DNA of 64,000 bases from Qipengyuania pelagi (GCF_009827295.1 NZ_WTYD01000001.1:1860001-1924000), one strand, 5' to 3'. Numbered from the stretch's first letter, positions 54,155 through 61,785 are shown. Made by a program: numbers and translations. The notes: generated from the letters alone by a model not told the origin.

Positions 54155-55260
54155 ATGATCACCAGTTCCGCGGTCAGCGACCCGGCCTGCTTCAACCCTT
54201 CGAGGATCGCGACCAGATCGGCGGGGCTGGCGCCCAGCGCGTTCAGCGCGTCGACCACCTCGGCGAGCGAGGCGCCCGGACCGATCCCGGTGACGTAGCT
54301 GCCTTCCTGGCGCGCGGTGATCGTCGTATCGTCCTGGATCGCGGTCTGACCGTTCCCGAAGGGCGCAGGCTGGACGATCTGCGGGTTCTCGTCGATCCGC
54401 ACCACCAGGCTGCCATGGCTGATCGCGGCAGGCGCGAGGCGCACGGCGCTGGAAATCACGATCGTGCCCGTGCGGCTGTTGATGACGACCTTGGCGGCGC
54501 GTTCGGCGGGCGAGACGTCGAGCATCTCGATCGCGGCCATCAGCCCGGCGCGGGTGTCCGCTCCGGTCGGCATGGCGAGCGCCAGCGTCACCCCGTCCTC
54601 GATCCGCGCCATCCCCGGATAGGCGGCGTTGATCGCATCGCGCACCCGCGTCATGGTCATGAAGTCCGCCTGGAACAGGTTCCAGCGCAGAACCTCGCTG
54701 AAGTCGAAATTGCTGGCGACGGCGGCTTCGACGGTGGCCCCGTCGGCGATACGGCCCACGGTGGGGACGTTCACGGTCAGCTTGGAGCCGTCCTGGCCCG
54801 ACACGCCCAGTCCGCCCACGGCGAGGTTGCCCTGCGCCATGGCGTAGACCTGTCCGTCCGCGCCGTAGAGCGGGGTCATGATCAGCGCCCCGCCGCGCAA
54901 GCTCTTGGCCTTGCCCATGGTCGACACGGTCACGTCGATCCGCTGGCCCGGCTTGGCAAAGGCGGGCAGTTCGGCGGTGATGATGACGGCCGCCGCATTC
55001 TTCAGCGCGGGATTGACGCCGGGGGGCAATTGCAGCCCCAACCGCCCGGAAACGCCGCGCATGGCCTGTGTCAGATAGGCGAAATTGTCGTCACCCGACC
55101 CATCGAGGCCGACGACAATGCCATACCCCGTCAGCTGGTTCGAGCGCACGGAATGGAACTGGCCGAGGTCGCGCACGCGCTCCGCCATGGCAGGAACCGG
55201 CATCAGCGCGGCGATCGCGGCGAGGACGAGGAGGAGCTTGCGGATCATGGGGAATTTCAT
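54151..55260 (-). CDS. flgI: Flagellar P-ring protein FlgI
   Basis: FlgI forms the periplasmic P ring around the rod. The 369-residue protein has a signal peptide (LLLVLAAIAALMPVPAMA) and the family motifs RVRDLGQFHSVRSNQLTGYG, IVVGLDGSGD, QAMRGVSGRLG, NPALKNAAAVIITAELPAFA, GQRIDVTVS and GASLAEVVDALNALGASPAD. The start at 55260 has GGAGG a few bases upstream. A longer open frame lacks any signal peptide at its start and overlaps flgH. Confidence 0.95.
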   Translation of the reverse strand: MKFPMIRKLLLVLAAIAALMPVPAMAERVRDLGQFHSVRSNQLTGYGIVVGLDGSGDDNFAYLTQAMRGVSGRLGLQLPPGVNPALKNAAAVIITAELPAFAKPGQRIDVTVSTMGKAKSLRGGALIMTPLYGADGQVYAMAQGNLAVGGLGVSGQDGSKLTVNVPTVGRIADGATVEAAVASNFDFSEVLRWNLFQADFMTMTRVRDAINAAYPGMARIEDGVTLALAMPTGADTRAGLMAAIEMLDVSPAERAAKVVINSRTGTIVISSAVRLAPAAISHGSLVVRIDENPQIVQPAPFGNGQTAIQDDTTITARQEGSYVTGIGPGASLAEVVDALNALGASPADLVAILEGLKQAGSLTAELVII

Positions 55261-55271
55261 CTCCGGCCTCC

Positions 55272-55940
55272 TCAGAACGGGGTCACGACGGAGAAGAAGC
55301 GCGACAGCCAGCCCGGACGGCCCGAACGCTGGACGGCGCCGGCTCCCGAATAGGCGATGCGGGCATCGGCGACACGGATGGAGGGGACGCGATTGTCCTG
55401 GTCGATATCGGCCAGGCGGACGATGCCGGACAATTGCACCCACTCCTCTCCCTGGCTCAGTTTCATCAGCTTTTCCCCGCGCACCAGGGCCGTTCCATTG
55501 GGACGGACCTCGGCGATGGTGACAGTCAGGTCGGCCCGGATCGAACTTGCCTGCGATGCGTCCCCTGCCCCTTTGAACGACGCATTGGCGCCCGCATTAA
55601 GGTCGGCCGGGTCGATGGGCACGAAGGCGGGCAGGTCTAGGCTGGCGCTGCCGCCGCGCTTGGTGTTGCCGCTGGCCGACTTGCTGGTCTGGGTGCGTTC
55701 GACGAGAACCACGGTGATGAGATCGCCCACGCGCGAGGCGCGGTTGCCGTAATAGAGCGGCGCGTAACCGGCGCTGGCATTGTAGATCGCCCCGTCGCCC
55801 GACGCGACATAGGATGGCGGCGCGGGCGGCGGCGGCAGGGCCGCCTCGAACCCGACAGGACGCGCATCGACACCCCCACAAGCGGCGCACAAAAGCGCCA
55901 GCGGCAGAGCAAGGACGGAGGCTTTGACGGGGGCGTTCAT
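55272..55940 (-). CDS. flgH: Flagellar L-ring lipoprotein FlgH
   Basis: FlgH makes the outer-membrane L ring. The 222-residue protein has a lipobox (LLCAAC) for lipidation, then AIYNASAGYAPLYYGNRASR, VGDLITVVLVERTQTSKSAS and the C-terminal pattern VQLSGIVRLADIDQDNRVPS and ADARIAYSGAGAVQ. The ATG at 55940 has GAGGA upstream. It sits 11 bp from flgG and from flgI on the same strand. Confidence 0.95.
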   Translation of the reverse strand: MNAPVKASVLALPLALLCAACGGVDARPVGFEAALPPPPAPPSYVASGDGAIYNASAGYAPLYYGNRASRVGDLITVVLVERTQTSKSASGNTKRGGSASLDLPAFVPIDPADLNAGANASFKGAGDASQASSIRADLTVTIAEVRPNGTALVRGEKLMKLSQGEEWVQLSGIVRLADIDQDNRVPSIRVADARIAYSGAGAVQRSGRPGWLSRFFSVVTPF

Positions 55941-55951
55941 TGGGCTGGTCC

Positions 55952-56740
55952 TCACAGGGTCTGGTTGGCGTTGCGCAGCATCTCGTCGACGGCGGAAACC
56001 ATCTTCGAGCTGATTTCGTAGGCTCGCTGGCATTCGATCATCTCGACGAGTTCCTCGACGATGTTGACGTTCGATCCTTCGAGCATCCCCTGACGGATAT
56101 TGCCGCGCCCGGCTTCGCCGCCCGGCCCGAGTTCGGCAGCGCCGCTGGCCCCGGTCTCGACGAGGAAATTGTCGCCGATCGCCTGGAGACCCGCCGGATT
56201 GGTGAAGCGCGCGACCTGGATCTGGCCGAGTTCCACCGGCTCCCCTTCGCCCGCAAGCGTGGCGGAGACGATACCGTCGGGCGAGACCGAGATCGCGGTC
56301 GAGCCTTCGGGTACGGTGATCGCAGGCTGGACGGCGTAACCCTGCTGGGTGACCAGCTGGCCTTCCGCCGACAGGGTGAAATCGCCCGCGCGGGTGTAGG
56401 CGGTGCGTCCGCCCGGCATTTCGATCTGGAAATAGCCGTCACCGTCCAGCGCCAGGTCGAAGGCGTTCGACGTGGTGTTGAGCGTACCCTGCGTCATGAT
56501 CTGGCTGGTCGACTGGACCGCGACACCGGTGCCCAGATTGAGGCCGGTGGCATAGGCCGTCTCGCCCGAGCTGCGCTGGCCCGCGACGCGCGCGTCCTGA
56601 TAGGCGAGCGTGGCGAAATTCGCGCGGTCGCGCTTGAAACCCGTGGTGCCGACGTTCGCCAGATTGTTGGCGATGACCCGCATACGCGAATCCTGCGCTT
56701 CGAGGCCGGTGCGGGCGACTTGGAGTGCGGAAGTGGGCAT
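55952..56740 (-). CDS. flgG: Distal rod protein FlgG
   Basis: FlgG builds the distal rod. The 262 residues show LQVARTGLEAQDSRMRVIAN, NLANVGTTGFKRDRANF, ALDGDGYFQIEMPGGRTAYT, RAGDFTLSAEGQLVTQQGY and the C-terminal VNIVEELVEMIECQRAYEIS followed by SKMVSAVDEML. Length and motifs are standard. AAGGGA precedes the start at 13 bp spacing. It lies 18 bp after flgF in the same operon. Confidence 0.95.
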   Translation of the reverse strand: MPTSALQVARTGLEAQDSRMRVIANNLANVGTTGFKRDRANFATLAYQDARVAGQRSSGETAYATGLNLGTGVAVQSTSQIMTQGTLNTTSNAFDLALDGDGYFQIEMPGGRTAYTRAGDFTLSAEGQLVTQQGYAVQPAITVPEGSTAISVSPDGIVSATLAGEGEPVELGQIQVARFTNPAGLQAIGDNFLVETGASGAAELGPGGEAGRGNIRQGMLEGSNVNIVEELVEMIECQRAYEISSKMVSAVDEMLRNANQTL

Positions 56741-56758
56741 GGTCTAATCCCTTTTCGT

Positions 56759-57499
56759 TTAACCGAGGCGCATCAGTTGCGCGCCGCTCTGGTCGAGATC
56801 CTTGGCGGTGGAGAGGAGCTTGCTGCGCATCGCGAACAGGCGCTGCGCATCGATCATATCGACCAGGACCTCGGTCGATTTGACGTTGGACTGTTCGAGC
56901 GCGCCGACTTGCACCGTCGCTTCCTCGTCGGTCGGCAGGATGCCGCCGCCTTCGACGCGGAACAGGCCGTCGAGGCCCTTGGCGATCGGCGAGCCCTGCC
57001 AGGTGGCGAGCTTGATGCGGCCGACCTCGGCGGGCGGCGCGTCGGGCGCGGCGAGGTTGGCGACGGTGATCGTCCCATCGGGCGAAATCTGCGGATTGGC
57101 GCCGGGCGGGATCGTGATCGGGCCGGTATCGCCCATCACCGTGCGCCCGTCGCCATTGACGAGCAGGCCGGTGGCCGAGATCGAAAGATCGCCGCGGCGG
57201 GTATAGGCTTCGGTTCCGTCCTCCGCCTGCACGGCCATCAAGGCTTCGTTCGCGATCGCGATATCGAGTGCCTTGCCGGTTTCGATGAATTCGCCCTGCG
57301 CCATGTCCGCACCGCGCACGGCGGCGGTCTGCATGGCGCGCGCCTCGTCGGGCATCCCCTTCAGAGTGACGGGCCTCTGGTCGAGCAGTTCCGCGCGGAA
57401 GCCGAGCGTGTTGGCGTTCGCCATGTTGCTGGCGACCACGCGCTGGCGATCCATCGAGGCTCTCATGCCGGACAAGGCGGTGTAGATCAGGCGATCCAT
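56759..57499 (-). CDS. flgF: Proximal rod protein FlgF
   Basis: FlgF is a rod protein. The 246-residue protein begins MDRLIYTALSGMRASMDRQR and has VVASNMANANTLGFRAELLD, ALDIAIANEALMAVQAEDGT, AYTRRGDLSIS and a C-terminal VKSTEVLVDMIDAQRLFAMR. GGAGAAT lies before the ATG. Between it and flgE is a perfect 12-bp hairpin, so its transcript level may be set separately from hook protein. Confidence 0.93.
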   Translation of the reverse strand: MDRLIYTALSGMRASMDRQRVVASNMANANTLGFRAELLDQRPVTLKGMPDEARAMQTAAVRGADMAQGEFIETGKALDIAIANEALMAVQAEDGTEAYTRRGDLSISATGLLVNGDGRTVMGDTGPITIPPGANPQISPDGTITVANLAAPDAPPAEVGRIKLATWQGSPIAKGLDGLFRVEGGGILPTDEEATVQVGALEQSNVKSTEVLVDMIDAQRLFAMRSKLLSTAKDLDQSGAQLMRLG

Positions 57500-57514
57500 T
57501 GCAATTCTCCGATT

Positions 57515-57542
57515 GCGGGAGCCCGGTCAGCCGGGCTCCCGC
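57515..57542 (-). other. Perfect 12-bp hairpin between flgE and flgF
   Basis: GCGGGAGCCCGG (57515-57526) and CCGGGCTCCCGC (57531-57542) form a perfect 12-bp stem with a 4-nt loop. It lies 6 bp after the flgE stop and just before the flgF ribosome site. No U tract follows, so it is more likely an mRNA stabiliser, processing signal or partial attenuator than an intrinsic terminator. Confidence 0.75.
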
Positions 57543-57548
57543 GAAGGA

Positions 57549-58361
57549 TCAGGTCCGCAGGTTGATGACGGTCTGAGAGATCTGGGTGGCGGTATCGATC
57601 GCCTTGGCATTCGCCTGGAAGTTGCGCTGGGCGGTAATCAGCCCGACCAGTTCTTCCGCGATATCGACGTTCGAACGCTCGAGCGCGCCCGAGGCGATCT
57701 TCCCGTACGCACCCGAACCACCCGTCCCGTAATTGGCCCCGCCGGAAAGGCCGGTGGCGACCCAGTTGGCGTCCCCGATCTTCTTGAGGCCGTTGGGCGA
57801 GATGAACGAGCCAAGCGCGATCGCACCGACCGGTTCCGACGTCCCGTCGGCATAGGAGGCCGAGACGGTGCCGACCTTATCGACGGTCACGCCGACGAAA
57901 TCGGATCCATTGGCGTTCTGTGCGGGCAGCACCGCATCCTGAAGCGTGTTGCCGGTGACCGCCCCGTTCGCATCGACGGGGAAGAGTTGCAGCTTGTTGT
58001 TGCCCGAGTCCACGATCTCGCCCTGGCCGTTCAGCGTGAACGAGCCGGCGCGGGTATATTGCGTGGTGTTGTCGATCGGCGAGCGGGTGGTGAAGAACCC
58101 GTCACCGGTGATCGCGAGGTCGAGCGCGGAGCCGGTCTGTTCCACCGGGCCGAGCGAGAAGTTCTGCGTGATCGACTTCACCGAGGCGCCGATGCCCTGG
58201 ATCATCTTGGGATTGCTGAGCGAAGTCCCGGCGACGATTTCGGAAAACTCGGTGCGGCTCCGCTTGAAGCCGTAGGTTTCCGAGTTTGCGATATTGTGGG
58301 CGATGGTGCCGAGCGAGGTCTGCGCGTTCTTGAGACCGTTCAGCGAGGTATAGAAGGACAT
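57549..58361 (-). CDS. flgE: Flagellar hook protein FlgE, short form
   Basis: FlgE polymerises into the hook. The start MSFYTSLNGLKNAQTSLGTI, NIANSETYGFKRSRTEF, ALDLAITGDGFFTTRSP, YTRAGSFTLNGQGEIVDS and the C-terminal NVDIAEELVGLITAQRNFQA identify it, and the gene order agrees. At 270 residues it is far shorter than Salmonella FlgE (about 400). After NNKLQLFPVDANG it passes almost directly to GTVSASYADGTSEPVGAIAL, so the outer D2 domain seems missing. AAAGGAG supports the ATG. A hairpin follows the stop. Confidence 0.9.
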   Translation of the reverse strand: MSFYTSLNGLKNAQTSLGTIAHNIANSETYGFKRSRTEFSEIVAGTSLSNPKMIQGIGASVKSITQNFSLGPVEQTGSALDLAITGDGFFTTRSPIDNTTQYTRAGSFTLNGQGEIVDSGNNKLQLFPVDANGAVTGNTLQDAVLPAQNANGSDFVGVTVDKVGTVSASYADGTSEPVGAIALGSFISPNGLKKIGDANWVATGLSGGANYGTGGSGAYGKIASGALERSNVDIAEELVGLITAQRNFQANAKAIDTATQISQTVINLRT

Positions 58362-58409
58362 GGACGATACTCCTTTAAGATAGGGGGCGGCGCAAAGGCC
58401 GGGAAAAGG

Positions 58410-58703
58410 TCAGGCGGCAGTCTGTGCGGATTTCGTGGTGTCGATCAGCTGGTCGAGCTTCTTGGCGATCATCTCGAGCTGGGCGTTGGTTTCGGCCGAT
58501 CCGGCAAGCGCGGAAAACTGGGCCATCTGCGCCAGCATGTCCTTGTTATCGACCGGGTCGAAAGGGTCCTGCTGCTGCATCTGCACGGTCAGCAATTTGA
58601 GGAAATCACCCTGGCCGAGCGAATCCATGCCGCGGCCCTGGGTCTGGCCCAAACCGCTGGATGCCGCGTTCGAGATCGCGGGGTTGTTCAAGATGGCGAC
58701 CAT
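58410..58703 (-). CDS. flgD: Hook-cap assembly protein FlgD, N-terminal part only
   Basis: FlgD caps the growing hook. This 97-residue protein has only the conserved N-terminal segment: [40 protein letters not shown]. The usual C-terminal FnIII/tudor-like part (about 120 more residues) is absent, and there is no frameshift remnant in the 48-bp gap before flgE. Its start overlaps the flgC stop (TAATG). The short hook protein next to it makes a matched reduction plausible. Confidence 0.88.
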   Translation of the reverse strand: MVAILNNPAISNAASSGLGQTQGRGMDSLGQGDFLKLLTVQMQQQDPFDPVDNKDMLAQMAQFSALAGSAETNAQLEMIAKKLDQLIDTTKSAQTAA

Positions 58704-59107
58704 TATTTCATCCTCATCGTTTCAAGCATCAGCTGCTTGGCGGTCGAGAGGGCCTCGACCATGTTGGAATACTGGCGCGAGGCTTCGAGCATCTCGACCA
58801 TCTCGGCGTTCTCATCGACCGGGGCTTCCCAGACATCGCCGTTCTCGTCGGCCAAGGGATGGCCCGGATCGTGGCGGCGGATCGGCGCGACATCTTCACG
58901 CACCACCCCGCCGACGCGGACCGAGGACATCCCCGTCGCGGTGTTCAGTTCCTCGGCGAAGACGGTGCGCATCGGGCGATAGGCCTGCGCCTCGCTGCCC
59001 GCGACCGAACCCGCATTGGCGAGGTTGGACGCCGCCGTATTCATGCGCACGAGCTGTGCGGACATGGCGCGATGGCCCATGTCGAAGAAGGAGGTGGGAC
59101 CGGGCAT
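58703..59107 (-). CDS. flgC: Proximal rod protein FlgC
   Basis: FlgC is a rod protein. The 134 residues contain [73 protein letters not shown] and [20 protein letters not shown]. All blocks are family-standard. It follows flgB after 3 bp and overlaps flgD. Confidence 0.94.
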   Translation of the reverse strand: MPGPTSFFDMGHRAMSAQLVRMNTAASNLANAGSVAGSEAQAYRPMRTVFAEELNTATGMSSVRVGGVVREDVAPIRRHDPGHPLADENGDVWEAPVDENAEMVEMLEASRQYSNMVEALSTAKQLMLETMRMK

Positions 59108-59110
59108 CTC

Positions 59111-59458
59111 TTATTCTCCCCTGATCGCGCGAGTCACGGTTTCGACCCGTCCGCGCAGGAAGTTGAGCGTGGCGGTGTAGGCGACGGCGTTTTCCGCGAA
59201 CGCGGTCTGCTCGGTCGCCATTTCGACGGTATTGCCATCGAGGCTCGCCATGGTGGGGATGCGATATTTGACCGCGCCCTCGCTGGCCCGCTCGGCCTCG
59301 ACGCCGCCGAGCCGCGCCTGAAGCGCGCTGCCGAAATCGACGTCGCGCGCCTTGTAGCCGGGTGTGGCGGCATTCGCGATGTTGGAGCCGAGCACGCTCA
59401 TGCGCTGCGACCGGATTTCCAGGGCGGCGCCGTGGATACCGAACAGTCCTTCGCTCAT
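59111..59458 (-). CDS. flgB: Proximal rod protein FlgB
   Basis: FlgB is the first rod protein and the first gene of the long flg operon. The 115 residues begin MSEGLFGIHGAALEIRSQRM followed by SVLGSNIANAATPGYKARDV, then DGNTVEMATEQTAFAENAVA. The start at 59458 has GGGAGG five bases upstream. The longer frame reading to 59857 covers the control region and is not coding. A sigma-54 promoter lies 60-75 bp upstream. Confidence 0.94.
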   Translation of the reverse strand: MSEGLFGIHGAALEIRSQRMSVLGSNIANAATPGYKARDVDFGSALQARLGGVEAERASEGAVKYRIPTMASLDGNTVEMATEQTAFAENAVAYTATLNFLRGRVETVTRAIRGE

Positions 59459-59517
59459 ATGTGCCTCCCGATACTGCCCGGACGATCCAGGCGCGATTGA
59501 TTGCGCGAAAGGGGTAA

Positions 59518-59532
59518 GCAACAGGCGTGCCA
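59518..59532 (-). promoter_or_regulatory. Sigma-54 promoter of the flgB operon
   Basis: Read on the minus strand this is TGGCAC-GCCTG-TTGC, an exact match to the -24/-12 consensus TGGCAC-N5-TTGC, 60 bp upstream of the flgB start. RpoN-dependent transcription of flgBCDEFGHIJKL is predicted. Confidence 0.85.
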
Positions 59533-59555
59533 AAACCGCCAAGGGGGTCCCGAGG

Positions 59556-59603
59556 CGGCAAGCCGGCACCTTTACCGGCAAGGGTTTGCCGGAAGGCGGC
59601 AAA
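59556..59603. promoter_or_regulatory. Cluster of CGGCAA/TTGCCG palindromes, candidate enhancer sites
   Basis: CCGGCAA (59575-59581) and TTGCCGG (59586-59592) form one perfect inverted repeat. TTTGCCG (59585-59591) and CGGCAAA (59597-59603) form another, and a further CGGCAA is at 59556. They lie about 25-75 bp upstream of the flgB -24 element, where an enhancer-binding protein would bind. The pattern recalls GGCAA-type ftr sites of Caulobacter FlbD. Confidence 0.55.
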
Positions 59604-59681
59604 TGTCGGCCACGGGGTAAATCGCCGGTTTTCAAGGCCGTTCTTCCGCTCGAGATTTTACGCGACGGGAGTTCGCCCGAC

Positions 59682-60389
59682 ATGCAACACTGGTTCGATC
59701 CGATCGCGATCGGCATCGTCTTTCTGGGTACGCTGGCAGCCACCGTGCTGCGCTGCGGCCTCGTCGATGCGCGCCTCGCGTTCGCGACCGTGCGCGGCCT
59801 CGTCCAGCCCGCCTTCGACCCCGTCCAGGCGAAGGCCGAAGTGGCCAAGCAGATCACCGAGATCGCGAGCGACGGTTTCCTGCGCGCCGAGCCGCGCCAT
59901 TTCGGCGATCAGGAATTCGACCGGCTGGCGGACATCCTGATAAGCCAGCGTTCGGCGGCATCGCTTCATGACGAGCACAGCAAATACCGCAGCCGCCGCG
60001 CCGACATCGCGAGCCGCGCGGTCCGCTTTCTCGATTGCGCGGCCGAGCTTGCGCCGGTCATGGGTCTGGCTGGCACGCTGATCGCGCTGGGATCGTCGCG
60101 CGGTGGCGGCGCGGTCACGGGCGCGGTCGCCGGTGCTGCGGCGGGTGGCCTGGTCGAATCGATCGCGATGGCGGTGGTGACGACGCTGTACGGCCTGCTC
60201 GCGGCCAATTTCCTGTTCGCCCCGCTCTCCAACGCGGTCCAGCGCCGGGCGAGGGCCGAAGAGCGTGACCGCGATGCCGTGCTCGACTGGCTCGAGAAAG
60301 GTTTGCGCGGTATCGACGGCAAGGCCGCTCCGCATTCGGGCGAAAGCGACGCTTCTCCTGAAAAGACGCCCAAGGCGAAAGCCGCGTGA
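59682..60389 (+). CDS. MotA/TolQ/ExbB-family proton-channel protein in the flagellar cluster
   Basis: This 235-residue protein has an ExbB-like layout: one N-terminal TM helix (IAIGIVFLGTLAATVLRCGL), a cytoplasmic segment of about 110 residues, and two C-terminal TM helices (ELAPVMGLAGTLIALGSSRG and AMAVVTTLYGLLAANFLFAP). That is a three-TM plan rather than the four of MotA. It is coupled by a GTGA overlap to an ExbD-like partner, and both diverge from flgB. A true motA-motB pair is present at 49877-51569, so this is a second ion-driven complex of unknown job. The ATG was chosen for GGGAG upstream and the TM1 position. Confidence 0.8.
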   Translation: MQHWFDPIAIGIVFLGTLAATVLRCGLVDARLAFATVRGLVQPAFDPVQAKAEVAKQITEIASDGFLRAEPRHFGDQEFDRLADILISQRSAASLHDEHSKYRSRRADIASRAVRFLDCAAELAPVMGLAGTLIALGSSRGGGAVTGAVAGAAAGGLVESIAMAVVTTLYGLLAANFLFAPLSNAVQRRARAEERDRDAVLDWLEKGLRGIDGKAAPHSGESDASPEKTPKAKAA

Positions 60390-60814
60390 TCGCGCGTCTG
60401 GGATCGGGCTGGCAGACGATCACCGCCGATCTGGCGCTGATCCTGTTCCTCGTCACTGCACAGGCGACCGTGTCCGAACCGGCCTTGTCGGGCGACCTGC
60501 CGCCCCCGCAGGAATCCGAGCCCGCGCCTACTCCCACTCCCACCCCTCATGCCGTCGAAGGCTCGGGGATGGCGGTGTTCCGTCCCGGCCCGGGGCTCGA
60601 CCTCAAGAAGTGGCTGGCGGAGACGCGGACCGACGATCGCCAGAGCGTCACCGCGATCGTCCGCTTCCCCGCGGACGGGCGCGGCGCGGCGATGGGCCGG
60701 GCCGAACGCCTGATGGCCGCGCTGGAAGAGGCAGGGGCACGCCCGCGCCTCGTCATCGAACCCGCGCAGGAGGCCGAGACGCTGGTCGTGATCGGTTACG
60801 AAGGCGCGTCCTGA
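60386..60814 (+). CDS. ExbD/MotB-like partner of the flagellar-cluster proton channel
   Basis: This 142-residue protein has a TM helix with Asp15 in TITADLALILFLVTAQA, matching the essential membrane Asp of ExbD/TolR/MotB. A Pro/Thr-rich linker (PPPQESEPAPTPTPTP) and a small alpha/beta tail follow (TAIVRFPADGRGAAMGRAER, LMAALEEAGARPRLVIEP), similar in pattern to the ExbD periplasmic domain. The OmpA-type peptidoglycan domain of MotB is absent. The GTG start overlaps the upstream gene (GTGA). Assignment rests on context and the membrane Asp. Confidence 0.65.
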   Translation: MIARLGSGWQTITADLALILFLVTAQATVSEPALSGDLPPPQESEPAPTPTPTPHAVEGSGMAVFRPGPGLDLKKWLAETRTDDRQSVTAIVRFPADGRGAAMGRAERLMAALEEAGARPRLVIEPAQEAETLVVIGYEGAS

Positions 60815-60830
60815 CCGCTGATGCCAGCGC

Positions 60831-60846
60831 TGGCACGGCTCTTGCT
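60831..60846 (+). promoter_or_regulatory. Sigma-54 promoter upstream of flgA
   Basis: TGGCAC-GGCTC-TTGCT matches the -24/-12 consensus exactly. It lies 17 bp after the ExbD-like gene and 38 bp before the flgA start, so it should drive flgA and perhaps flgM-flgN. Confidence 0.85.
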
Positions 60847-60884
60847 AATACTCGCGCATATCCCTTTCACGCAAAGGATCCGCC

Positions 60885-61421
60885 ATGCGCCTTCATTCTT
60901 TCCCGCTTCGGCACGCCCCCCTCGGGCTTGCCCTCCTCGCCGCCCCGGTCCTGGCCGCGGCCCCGATGGACCTCTCGATCATCGACCGCGCGGTCGCCGA
61001 TTTCACCGGTGCGCCGCAGGGCCAGCCGGGCGGCGCCAAGCTGCCGGTCGACCGGCGCCTGCGACTCGACCCGTGCACCGGCCCGCTCGATCTGAGCTGG
61101 TTCGGCCGCGACCAGCGTTCGGTCCAGGTGACCTGTCCCCAAAACGGCTGGAAGATCTATGTCGCGGTCGACGGTGCGGCATCCACCCCTGCCCGCCGCA
61201 GCGCGCAGACGGGCGGTTTTTCCGGGGAAACCATCGTCAATCGCGGCGAAGGCGTGACCATCCTTGCACGCGGCAGCGGCTTCACGCTGACGCGCCAGGG
61301 CGAGGCGCTGGAAGCGGGTGCCATGGGCGAATGGATCAAGATCAGGCCCGTGGGCGAGAAGAAAGCGGTGCTGCGCGCCCAGGTGCTGCGCCCCGGTCAG
61401 GTCGGCATGGAATTGCCGTAG
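60885..61421 (+). CDS. flgA: Flagellar P-ring assembly chaperone FlgA
   Basis: FlgA is a periplasmic chaperone for FlgI. The 178-residue protein has a signal peptide (LGLALLAAPVLAAAP), a Cys pair (LDPCTGPLDLSWFG, VQVTCPQNGWKIYVAV) typical of FlgA, and a C-terminal SAF-like region (VNRGEGVTILARGSGFTLTR, GEALEAGAMGEWIKIRPVGE). It is shorter than enterobacterial FlgA (about 219), lacking some N-terminal sequence. A sigma-54 promoter precedes it. flgM starts 79 bp later. Confidence 0.9.
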   Translation: MRLHSFPLRHAPLGLALLAAPVLAAAPMDLSIIDRAVADFTGAPQGQPGGAKLPVDRRLRLDPCTGPLDLSWFGRDQRSVQVTCPQNGWKIYVAVDGAASTPARRSAQTGGFSGETIVNRGEGVTILARGSGFTLTRQGEALEAGAMGEWIKIRPVGEKKAVLRAQVLRPGQVGMELP

Positions 61422-61471
61422 CGGCAAAAAAGATTGCCGGGCCGTTAAAATCGGTTTGGCGGTGCCGTTCT
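61413..61471 (+). promoter_or_regulatory. GGCAA palindromes and possible sigma-28 promoter before flgM
   Basis: TTGCCG (61413-61418), CGGCAA (61422-61427) and TTGCCGG (61434-61440) repeat the palindrome type found upstream of flgB. TAAA (61446-61449), 14 bp, then GCCGTTCT (61464-61471) resembles the FliA (sigma-28) consensus TAAA-N15-GCCGATAA only partly. The FliA call is tentative. Confidence 0.35.
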
Positions 61472-61500
61472 ACTGATCGAACAGACAGCGGAGCGTTACC

Positions 61501-61785
61501 ATGCGTATCGGATCAGTGGACCTTTCAGGAGCAATTGCGCGTGCCAACGCAGCCGTAACTCCTGCCGGCCGCGCCGCCTCCTCGCAGAAAGCGGCAAGCG
61601 ACCCCCGATCGGCACAGGCCCCCATTTCGACTTCGGTCTCGACTGCCGGATCGTCCGCCCCGATCGACCAGGATCGGGTGAAAGAAATCCGCAAGGCGCT
61701 TGAAACCGACAAATACCCCCTCGTCCCAGCCCAGATCGCCGATGCGCTGATCGCGGCTGAACTTTACGGGAAGATCGCGCGATGA
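61501..61785 (+). CDS. flgM: Anti-sigma-28 factor FlgM
   Basis: FlgM inhibits FliA until the hook is finished and it is exported. The 94-residue protein has a disordered Ala/Ser-rich N-terminus and the conserved C-terminal sigma-binding part DQDRVKEIRKALETDKYPLV followed by PAQIADALI. Size and position beside flgA and flgN fit. The stop overlaps the flgN start. Whether FliA itself is encoded in this genome cannot be seen from this window. Confidence 0.88.
   Translation: MRIGSVDLSGAIARANAAVTPAGRAASSQKAASDPRSAQAPISTSVSTAGSSAPIDQDRVKEIRKALETDKYPLVPAQIADALIAAELYGKIAR

Noticed and set aside
61446..61500. Sigma-54 promoter immediately before flgM (TTGGCGGTGCCGTTCT)
   Set aside because: The -12 element lacks the required GC (TTCT in place of TTGC) and the -24 is TGGCGG. 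I kept only a tentative sigma-28 match and the GGCAA palindromes.
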